Source: Desulfomicrobiaceae bacterium
GTDB lineage: Bacteria > Desulfobacterota > Desulfovibrionia > Desulfovibrionales > Desulfomicrobiaceae
NCBI GenBank assembly: GCA_003530935.1
Contig: DPEO01000036.1
Coordinates: forward strand, 1-6,695
Direction of reading: 5' to 3'
DNA length: 6,695 bases
Under the pieces are notes generated by a model. That model searched no databases. It was not told the origin of the DNA and was given only the letters and a program-made list of their open reading frames with translations. Positions 1 through 5,804 of the stretch are shown piece after piece (positions within the stretch are counted from its first letter, which is position 1; each line of letters opens with the position of its first letter). A program made the translations under genes and the position numbers.

Positions 1-1965
1 TGGTTTCGGCCTAAGGCCACCCTTGTTGCGATTTTTTTCGCAGCTTTTCTGATCGTGGTTTGGGGAAGGGCGTATTGGCTGCAGGTGGTGCAGGGGCCAG
101 AACTCGCCCACAAAGCACAGCGGCAGCACTGGACTTCAGAGCAGATTTCCGGGCGACGTGGGATCATCATGGATCGCAATGGCGTGCTGCTGGCCACGTC
201 GGTGAATGTGGCGTCGGTGTCGGCCAGGCCTGCGGAAGTGGCGGACCCGGTCCAGGCGGCTGCGCGCTTGAGTAAGATTTTGGGCATTGCTCCGGAGCGC
301 ATTGCACGCCAGCTGCGCTCGGGCCGCAAGTTCGTATGGATTGCACGCAAGATCAGCGACGCCCAGGCGCAGGCCATCCGCGAGCTGGGTATCGCCGGAA
401 TTTTCTTGGAAAACGAAAGCGCGCGCCAGTACCCTCAAGGGGTGGTGGCCGGGCAGCTCTTGGGTTTTGTGGACGTGGATGGAGTGGGCATCGAAGGTTT
501 GGAGCGAGAATTTGAGAGCGTGCTCAAACCGTCGCAAGCCAAGTTCACGGTGCAGCGTGACGCCCAAGGCAATCGCTTGGGCCCGAGCCCTGCGGACCTG
601 GATGCCCTCAGCGGCCGTCCTGTTCAACTTACCCTGGACGTCCAGGTGCAGGTGGCGGCGGAAGCAGCTTTGGAGCGTGCCGTAGTAGGCAGCCAGGCCC
701 AAAGCGGCATGTGCATGGTGGTGGACGTGGCCACCGGCGAGATTCTGGCGTGGGCCAATTATCCGTTCTTCAACCCCAATATGCGCGGTACAGATCGGGC
801 GCAGTGGCGCAACCGTATCGCCATGGACATCTTTGAGCCTGGGTCCATTTTGAAGCCCTTTGTGCTGGCCGCCGCCTTGGAAGAGCGGGTATGCTCTCCC
901 AGCCGGAGTTATTTCTGCGAGAATGGCCGGTGGAGTGTGGCAGGAAAGCGTATCAAGGACACGCATGCCTACGGCACGCTCACCGTCAACAAGATTCTTC
1001 GCTATTCCAGTAACATCGGCATGGCCAAGATCGGCCTGGAGTTGGGTGGGCCGCGCCTTCGCAAATATTTGGACGCCTTGGGATTGGGCAAACCCACGGG
1101 GTTGCCGCTGCCCGGCGAGGCCGCCGGCCTGGTGAAACCCCTCTCCAGCTGGCGCAAGGTGGAGCAGGCCAATATCTCTTTCGGCCAGGGTATCGGGGTC
1201 ACCATGCCTCAGATGATGCAGGCGTATCTCACCTTGGCCCGAGAGGGGGAACGGATCCCGCTGCGTTTGGTCCGCAATGCCGGCAACGCTTCTGGGGAGA
1301 CACCTTCCGAGCCGGCGCGGGTGTTTTCGCGCCAGACGGCGCGCACCGTGCTCAACATGCTCGCCGAAGTGGTGGAGGAAGACGGTACCGGTACGTTGGC
1401 CCGCATCCAGGGCGTGCGGGTGGGGGGCAAGACCGGCACCGCCCAAAAGGCATCGGCTCAGGGCGGGTATGGGTCGGACTATTTGGCGTCGTTTTTTGCC
1501 GTGTTTCCTGTGGATCAGCCGCGGTATGTAGTGGGCATGGTGGTGGATACACCCCGTACGAGCCACTATGGCGGCGTAGTGGCTGCCCCGGAAGTGCGCA
1601 ATGTGGGGGTGCGGCTGCTTACCTTGGCGGGCATGCTCCAGCCGGTAGTGGATGGCAAACTTTTGGCGGAAGCTGCCTCCCTCCAGCCGAAATCGGAAAA
1701 TGTGCGGAGGACGAAGATCTCTGCAGCCGTGGCCGTTCCGCAAGATACCTCTCAAGAGGTCGGGGGCGCCAAGGGCACAGCAGTGCCGGACGTGCGGGGA
1801 CTCACAGTGCGCGAGGCCTTGGAGGTGCTCATCCCCTACGGGGCGAGCTTGACCGTTGCTGGCAGTGGCTCGGTGGTGGAGCGGCAGATGCCTGTGGCGG
1901 GCGGCTCGTGGCCGGAGGGCAAGGAAGTCCGGCTGTGGCTGGCGCGGGAGCCTGGCGATGGATAA
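1..1965 (+). CDS. ftsI: Septal peptidoglycan transpeptidase FtsI (PBP3-like class B PBP) with C-terminal PASTA domain, 5'-truncated
   Basis: This enzyme crosslinks peptidoglycan at the division septum: a membrane-anchored D,D-transpeptidase acting in the periplasm. The frame is open from base 1, so the GTG at 55 is not the true start; it falls inside the transmembrane anchor. Counting residues from base 1 (654 present), a hydrophobic segment lies at about 7-21. The class B N-terminal motif RRGIIMDRNG is at 52-61, followed by the dimerisation/pedestal domain. The transpeptidase domain has all three catalytic motifs: SILK (282-285, nucleophile Ser282, bases 844-855), SSN (336-338) and KTGT (477-480). 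After a polar linker, about residues 593-650 form one PASTA domain beginning AVPDVRGLTVREAL. E. coli FtsI lacks PASTA, whereas PBP2x-type and many deltaproteobacterial homologues have it. Only about 5-25 N-terminal residues are probably missing. The stop overlaps the start of murE. Class B PBP identity is secure; the name ftsI, as against the sporulation paralogue spoVD, rests on the dcw context. Confidence 0.95.
   Translation, partial: WFRPKATLVAIFFAAFLIVVWGRAYWLQVVQGPELAHKAQRQHWTSEQISGRRGIIMDRNGVLLATSVNVASVSARPAEVADPVQAAARLSKILGIAPERIARQLRSGRKFVWIARKISDAQAQAIRELGIAGIFLENESARQYPQGVVAGQLLGFVDVDGVGIEGLEREFESVLKPSQAKFTVQRDAQGNRLGPSPADLDALSGRPVQLTLDVQVQVAAEAALERAVVGSQAQSGMCMVVDVATGEILAWANYPFFNPNMRGTDRAQWRNRIAMDIFEPGSILKPFVLAAALEERVCSPSRSYFCENGRWSVAGKRIKDTHAYGTLTVNKILRYSSNIGMAKIGLELGGPRLRKYLDALGLGKPTGLPLPGEAAGLVKPLSSWRKVEQANISFGQGIGVTMPQMMQAYLTLAREGERIPLRLVRNAGNASGETPSEPARVFSRQTARTVLNMLAEVVEEDGTGTLARIQGVRVGGKTGTAQKASAQGGYGSDYLASFFAVFPVDQPRYVVGMVVDTPRTSHYGGVVAAPEVRNVGVRLLTLAGMLQPVVDGKLLAEAASLQPKSENVRRTKISAAVAVPQDTSQEVGGAKGTAVPDVRGLTVREALEVLIPYGASLTVAGSGSVVERQMPVAGGSWPEGKEVRLWLAREPGDG
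1946..1950 (+). promoter_or_regulatory. Ribosome binding site of murE
   Basis: GGGAG lies 7 bases before the ATG at 1958 and inside the last codons of ftsI. It supports 1958 as the murE start over upstream in-frame starts: the reading frame stays open back to at least 1856, but that extension is the ftsI PASTA-coding DNA read in another frame and shows no MurE similarity. Confidence 0.6.
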
Positions 1966-3379
1966 CTTGCGGCAGATAGAGGATCTGGTGCGCCGTGGTG
2001 CGCGTCTTTGCAGCCACTCCGGGCAGGTGACGGCTGGGGATGTCTTTGTCGCCCTGCCGGGGACCCATGTGGACGGGGCGCGCTTCGTGCCCGAGGCCGC
2101 TTCCCGGGGAGCCGTGGCCGTGGTGACCGCTCGGGGCGTCGCGGTCCCTGCCGGAGTGCTTCACGCCGAGGTGGAGAATCCTGGGCGGACGCTGGGGGAG
2201 CTTGCGCGCATCGCCTATGGCGGGGGCGGGTATCCCTGTGTGGTGGGCATTACCGGAACCAACGGCAAGACGACCACCACGTATCTGGTAGAGGCCATCC
2301 TCGCCGCTTCCGGGCGGAAGGTCGGTGTGGTGGGGACCGTGGCCTGCCGCTGGCCGGGAAACGAGGCGCCGTCCTCCATGACCACCCCCGACGTCCTTAC
2401 GTTACACCAGACGCTCGGCCGCATGGCTCGCGACGGGGTGGACACCGTGGTGCTTGAGGTCTCCTCCCATGCCTTGCACCAAAATCGTCTGGCTGGGATC
2501 GCGGTGGAAATCGGAGTGTTCACGAACCTCACCCAGGACCACCTGGACTACCACCACACCATGGAGGAGTATTTCGCGGCCAAGGCTCTGCTCTTTCACG
2601 CCCAGGGCAAGGCCTGCCGCCTGGCGGCCATCAATGCCGACGACCCATGGGGGCGGCGCCTGGCCCAAAGCCGCCCCGACGCCGTGACCTTTGGCCTGGC
2701 GGAACACGCGGACGTGCGCGGCTGCGTGCAGCGCATGGACCTCACGGGCATGCGCCTGGCCATGACCTGGCAAGGGCGGCGGTGGGAAGTGGCCTCACCT
2801 TTGGTTGGGGCGTACAATGCCCAGAACTTGCTCGCCGCCCAGACCGTGGGGCTCCTTTTGGGTCTCGACCCGAACACCTTTGCCGTGGCTTTGGAGCATG
2901 CAGGCGGCGCCCCGGGCCGCTTGGAGCGGGTGCCGCATCCGCGGGGGGTGCATGTGTTCGTGGATTACGCCCATACCCCCGATGCCCTGGACAAAGTGTG
3001 CGCCACGCTGCGGGCCGTGGGCAAGGGACGGCTCATCGTGGTCTTTGGCTGCGGCGGGGATCGGGACCCAGGCAAACGCCCGCTCATGGGCGAAGCCGTG
3101 GCGCGGCACGCCCATGTGGCGGTGGTGACCTCGGACAATCCCCGCTCCGAAGACCCCGAGGCCATCATCGACGCCGTCATGCCCGGGCTCGCGCAGGCCC
3201 CGCGGGTGTTGCGGGAATCCGATCGTCGTACCGCCATTGCCCTGGCCCTGGCCGAAGCCCGACCCGGAGACGCGGTGCTCATTGCCGGCAAAGGGCACGA
3301 GTCCGTACAGATCATTGGACAACGACGGCTGCCCTTTTCCGACGTGGCCGTTGCCCGGGAGCTTGCCGCATGCGCATGA
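1958..3379 (+). CDS. murE: UDP-MurNAc-L-Ala-D-Glu:meso-diaminopimelate ligase MurE
   Basis: This cytoplasmic ATP-dependent ligase adds the third stem-peptide residue to UDP-MurNAc-L-Ala-D-Glu. It has 473 residues, slightly shorter than the usual 480-500. The N-terminal uridine-binding domain includes GDVFVALPG (27-35). The central ATPase domain has the P-loop GTNGKTT (100-106, bases 2255-2275), then EVSSHALHQNRL and TQDHLDYH. The lysine expected to be carbamylated is Lys209 in EYFAAKALLF. The C-terminal domain starts near GRLE (320-323) and carries GGDRDPGKRP (Asp368), DNPRSE (393-398, bases 3134-3151) and KGHE (445-448). In characterised MurE enzymes DNPR marks meso-diaminopimelate specificity, against other sequences in Lys-adding enzymes; hence mDAP is predicted. 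The ATG at 1958 is chosen because recognisable MurE sequence begins there and GGGAG precedes it. It overlaps ftsI by 8 bases and murF by 10. Oddity: the usual DSR of the uridine-binding domain reads His20-Ser21-Gly22. Confidence 0.97.
   Translation: MDNLRQIEDLVRRGARLCSHSGQVTAGDVFVALPGTHVDGARFVPEAASRGAVAVVTARGVAVPAGVLHAEVENPGRTLGELARIAYGGGGYPCVVGITGTNGKTTTTYLVEAILAASGRKVGVVGTVACRWPGNEAPSSMTTPDVLTLHQTLGRMARDGVDTVVLEVSSHALHQNRLAGIAVEIGVFTNLTQDHLDYHHTMEEYFAAKALLFHAQGKACRLAAINADDPWGRRLAQSRPDAVTFGLAEHADVRGCVQRMDLTGMRLAMTWQGRRWEVASPLVGAYNAQNLLAAQTVGLLLGLDPNTFAVALEHAGGAPGRLERVPHPRGVHVFVDYAHTPDALDKVCATLRAVGKGRLIVVFGCGGDRDPGKRPLMGEAVARHAHVAVVTSDNPRSEDPEAIIDAVMPGLAQAPRVLRESDRRTAIALALAEARPGDAVLIAGKGHESVQIIGQRRLPFSDVAVARELAACA
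3357..3361 (+). promoter_or_regulatory. Ribosome binding site of murF
   Basis: GGGAG within the last codons of murE lies 8 bases before the ATG at 3370 and 14 bases before a second in-frame ATG at 3376. Spacing favours 3370. The start at 3376 would make a classic 4-base ATGA overlap with the murE stop, so it cannot be excluded. Confidence 0.55.
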
Positions 3380-4725
3380 CTCTGAACGCCATAGCCCCGG
3401 CCGTGGGGGTCCCGTTTTCCGGGGAGAACGTGGAGGTAACCGGGGTTACCATGGACAGCCGCCGCGTCCGGCCGGGGGACCTTTTTGTGGCCGTGCCGGG
3501 TGCGCGGGTGGATGGGCACGATTTTGCGAAAGACGCCGTTGCTGCCGGCGCGGTGGCCGTACTCGCCTCCCGTCCGCTGCCGGTGTCCGTCCCCGTCCTG
3601 GTGGTGCCGGACACGGTGCGCGCCCTTGGGGCTCTGGCGCGGGCGTGGCGGGACGCGACCCGAGCCCGGGTGGTGGCGGTCACCGGGTCCGCAGGCAAGA
3701 CCACGGTCAAGGAGACTCTGGCCTTGGTGCTCTCCGGCCAAGGGAAAGTGGGTAAAAATCCTGGGAATTTCAACAACCAACTGGGTCTGCCCCTCTCCAT
3801 GCTCGCCCTGGATGGGGATGAAGACTTCTGGGTCCTGGAAGTGGGCATCAGTCAGCCTCAGGATATGGACGAGCTCGGGGCCATCCTGGCGCCGGACATG
3901 GCCCTCATCACCAATGCGGGGCTGGCCCATGCCGAAGCCTTGGGCGGGGTGGACGGGGTCGCCCGGCACAAGGCCCGCATTCTGGCCTGGCTTCGCCCCG
4001 GTGGAGCGGGGGTATGGAACATGGGGTGCCCGGAATTGCACGCCGCCTGTGTGCAGGCCGGCTGCCCGTCCGTGACCTTTGCCGGCAGCGCGGACGTGGA
4101 CGCGGACGTGCGGGTCCTTGCGCGGCACAAGACCCCCGCAGGATTTGCCTTTACTGTTGCTTGCGCCGGCGACAGTGTGCAGCTACAGGCCACGGCCGCC
4201 TGTGCGCACGCGGAAAACGTCGCTGCCGTGGTGGCGGCGGCTTGGTATTTGGGCGTGCCCATGACGGCGGTGGAAACCGGGCTTTTGGCTGTTTCCCCGC
4301 AGGCGGGGCGGTTTGTGTGCCGCGAGCGCGGTGCGTGGGTGCTTATCGACGACACCTACAATGCCAATCCCCTGTCCATGACCACGGCCTTTGCCGAGGC
4401 CAGGCAGATGGCCGGCTCCCGCCCCTTGGTGGCGGTGCTCGGAGAAATGCGGGAGCTCGGCGCCCATGCCCCGGCTGCCCACCGCCGCTTGGGTGAGCTG
4501 GCCCGTGCGGCCCAGTGTCCATTGGTGGTGTATCGCGGGGCGCATGCCGATGCGGTGGCCGAGGGCTTTGGTCCTGGGGCTGCGCTGTGCGTCACGGACA
4601 CCCCAAAGGAGGCGTGGGAGGCCTTTGCCGCCCTTGGGCTGTCGAACGCCGTGCTTTTGTTCAAAGGCTCTCGGGGGAGCCGTATGGAAGAATTTTTGGC
4701 GTATTTTGAGGAGCGTCTTGCGTGA
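3370..4725 (+). CDS. murF: UDP-MurNAc-tripeptide:D-Ala-D-Ala ligase MurF
   Basis: MurF completes the cytoplasmic precursor by joining D-Ala-D-Ala to UDP-MurNAc-tripeptide with ATP. It has 451 residues, the normal length. The N-terminal domain contains VTMDSRRV and GDLFVAVPG, paralogous to the same region of MurE just upstream. The central domain has the P-loop GSAGKTT (106-112, Lys110), NFNNQLGLPLSML, LEVG and TNAGLAHAEALGG. Lys201 in GVARHKARIL matches the functional, probably carbamylated lysine of E. coli MurF. The C-terminal domain follows GR (313-314) and has the MurF hallmark DDTYNANP (327-334, bases 4348-4371), then LGEMRELG and KGSRGSRME near the end. The frame is open far upstream inside murE, but that is an overlap artefact, since MurF similarity begins at the chosen ATG. 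Oddity: the GxHNxxN motif of Mur ligases is altered here to residues 277-283 (ACAHAEN). The stop overlaps the mraY start by 4 bases. Confidence 0.97.
   Translation: MRMTLNAIAPAVGVPFSGENVEVTGVTMDSRRVRPGDLFVAVPGARVDGHDFAKDAVAAGAVAVLASRPLPVSVPVLVVPDTVRALGALARAWRDATRARVVAVTGSAGKTTVKETLALVLSGQGKVGKNPGNFNNQLGLPLSMLALDGDEDFWVLEVGISQPQDMDELGAILAPDMALITNAGLAHAEALGGVDGVARHKARILAWLRPGGAGVWNMGCPELHAACVQAGCPSVTFAGSADVDADVRVLARHKTPAGFAFTVACAGDSVQLQATAACAHAENVAAVVAAAWYLGVPMTAVETGLLAVSPQAGRFVCRERGAWVLIDDTYNANPLSMTTAFAEARQMAGSRPLVAVLGEMRELGAHAPAAHRRLGELARAAQCPLVVYRGAHADAVAEGFGPGAALCVTDTPKEAWEAFAALGLSNAVLLFKGSRGSRMEEFLAYFEERLA
3435..3450 (+). repeat. 7-bp inverted repeat inside murF, just before an internal ATG
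   Basis: GGTAACC and GGTTACC are perfect complementary arms separated by GG. The site lies 65 bases into murF and codes for part of Val-Thr-Gly-Val-Thr. It overlaps an SD-like GGAGGT (3432-3437) and is followed directly by an in-frame ATG at 3451. The two-base spacer is too small for an ideal RNA hairpin unless inner pairs open. The coding constraint on this conserved strand may explain it entirely, so no function is claimed. Confidence 0.3.
4708..4713 (+). promoter_or_regulatory. Ribosome binding site of mraY
   Basis: GAGGAG lies 8 bases before the GTG at 4722, inside the final codons of murF. It is the strongest ribosome-binding sequence at any junction in the window and supports the non-ATG start of mraY. 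Confidence 0.65.
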
Positions 4726-5798
4726 TCTATCATCTGCTCTATCCGCTGAGTGACACCATCAGCGTTTTCAATGTCTTCCGCTACATCACCTTTCGCTCCG
4801 TGTATGCCATGGTGACGGCCCTTGTGCTGGCTATTGTGGTGGGCCCTACCTGCATCGAGTGGCTGCGCCGTCTCAAGGTGGGGCAATACATCAAGGAGTG
4901 CGGGCCGGATCATCAGCAAAAAAGCGGCACGCCCACCATGGGCGGGCTGCTGTACGGCTTGTGCCTGCTGGTGAGTGTCTTTTTGTGGGCGGATTTGAGC
5001 AATCCGTTCATCTGGTTGTGTGTGTTCGTCTTCGTGGGCTTTGGTCTGGTGGGCCTGGTCGACGACTATCTCAAGGTGGTGCGTCGGCATAACGACGGCC
5101 TGTCGGCGCGGGGCAAACTCTTGGGGCAGGTGCTGGTGGCCTTGGGGGCCGTGAGCGTGCTTGTGGCCTTGCCGCAGTATTCCACCAAGCTCATGGTGCC
5201 GTTTTTCAAGCATCTGCAACCGGATCTTTCCTGGCTGTATATCCCCTTTGCGGTGTTCGTGCTCACGGGTTCTTCCAATGCCGTGAACCTCACCGACGGA
5301 CTCGACGGCCTGGCCATCGGTCCAGCGGTGGTGTGCGCGGCGTGCTTCGCGGTGTTCGTCTACGTGGCCGGCCACGTCAATCTGGCCAACTATCTCCAGG
5401 TGGCCTACATCCCTGGAGTGGGTGAGGTGGCGGTGTTTTGCGGGGCCATGGTGGGCGCGGGGCTCGGGTTTTTGTGGTTCAACGCCTATCCAGCCCAGGT
5501 GTTCATGGGGGATGTAGGGAGCCTGAGCATTGGCGGGGCCTTGGGCTTCGTGGCCGTGCTCTGCAAACAGGAGCTCCTGCTCGCCGTGGTGGGCGGGCTT
5601 TTCGTGGTGGAGACCCTCTCGGTGATCCTCCAGGTGGGCTACTTCAAGATGACGGGCGGCCGTCGTATCTTGCGTATGGCGCCCCTGCACCATCACTTTG
5701 AAAAATGTGGCCTGCATGAGTCGAAGATCATCGTACGGTTTTGGATTCTTTCCATTTTGCTTGCGGTGCTCGCCCTGGGCACCCTCAAATTGCGGTAG
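4722..5798 (+). CDS. mraY: Phospho-N-acetylmuramoyl-pentapeptide-transferase MraY (translocase I)
   Basis: MraY transfers phospho-MurNAc-pentapeptide from its UDP form to undecaprenyl phosphate, making lipid I, the first membrane step of peptidoglycan synthesis. It is a polytopic inner-membrane enzyme, about ten membrane helices in the family. It has 358 residues, against 360 in E. coli. Landmarks in order: FNVFRYITFRS near the N terminus, GTPTMGG (69-75), the catalytic Asp pair Asp114-Asp115 in GLVDDYLKV (bases 5061-5066), NLTDGLDGLA from Asn189, GAGLGFLWFNAYPAQVFMG, the catalytic Asp264 in GDVGS, VVETLSVILQVGYFK, and the cytoplasmic HHH loop (323-325) in MAPLHHHFE. The C-terminal VRFWILSILL helix and TLKLR ending are typical. 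The GTG start is supported by homology from the first residues, by GAGGAG upstream, and by its 4-base GTGA overlap with the murF stop. Oddity: the GPxxHxxK stretch before GTPTMGG is one residue shorter (GPDHQQK, 61-67). Confidence 0.98.
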   Translation: MIYHLLYPLSDTISVFNVFRYITFRSVYAMVTALVLAIVVGPTCIEWLRRLKVGQYIKECGPDHQQKSGTPTMGGLLYGLCLLVSVFLWADLSNPFIWLCVFVFVGFGLVGLVDDYLKVVRRHNDGLSARGKLLGQVLVALGAVSVLVALPQYSTKLMVPFFKHLQPDLSWLYIPFAVFVLTGSSNAVNLTDGLDGLAIGPAVVCAACFAVFVYVAGHVNLANYLQVAYIPGVGEVAVFCGAMVGAGLGFLWFNAYPAQVFMGDVGSLSIGGALGFVAVLCKQELLLAVVGGLFVVETLSVILQVGYFKMTGGRRILRMAPLHHHFEKCGLHESKIIVRFWILSILLAVLALGTLKLR

Positions 5799-5800
5799 GT
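5794..5800 (+). promoter_or_regulatory. Weak ribosome binding site of murD
   Basis: GGTAGGT spans the mraY stop codon and ends 4 bases before the ATG at 5805. The match to Shine-Dalgarno is poor compared with the other junctions, so murD initiation may depend on ribosomes finishing mraY. A second in-frame ATG at 5814 has a longer spacing of 13 bases and is less likely. Confidence 0.35.
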
Positions 5801-5804
5801 CCCC

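Noticed and set aside
31..48. T-rich stretch at the left edge as a possible terminator or promoter element.
   Set aside because: It lies within the ftsI frame and encodes the Ile-Phe-Phe-Ala-Ala-Phe membrane anchor; there is no preceding stem.
55..57. GTG as the start codon of ftsI.
   Set aside because: The frame is open back to base 1 and encodes the first half of the hydrophobic membrane anchor, so starting here would cut the anchor in two.
1385..1394. Ten-base palindrome GTACCGGTAC in ftsI.
   Set aside because: It encodes part of the conserved DGTGTLA stretch before KTG and has no partner site; chance is sufficient.
136..1755. A 539-codon open frame on the minus strand, opposite ftsI.
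   Set aside because: Its translation is rich in His, Arg, Gly and Ala with no recognisable domain. GC-rich coding DNA often leaves one antisense frame free of stops, and the plus-strand ftsI motifs are unambiguous.
1747..1760. Short inverted repeat ACCTCT-CA-AGAGGT in the ftsI linker.
   Set aside because: Six-base arms with a two-base spacer, no T-run after it, and inside coding sequence; not a terminator, and expected by chance.
2647..3369. An upstream extension of the murF frame inside murE, giving a 692-codon open frame.
   Set aside because: MurF similarity and normal protein length begin at 3370. The extension is Arg/Gly/Pro-rich, has no domain, and is simply murE read out of frame.
2965..4128. 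A 387-codon minus-strand open frame opposite murE and murF.
   Set aside because: Same type of composition shadow; no start context, no domain, and complete overlap with two well-supported genes.
4605..4612. Perfect Shine-Dalgarno-like AAAGGAGG inside murF, and a similar AAGGAGGAGG near 6470 in murD.
   Set aside because: Neither is followed at proper spacing by a start leading to a credible gene; they encode Lys-Glu and Lys-Glu-Glu in normal protein sequence.
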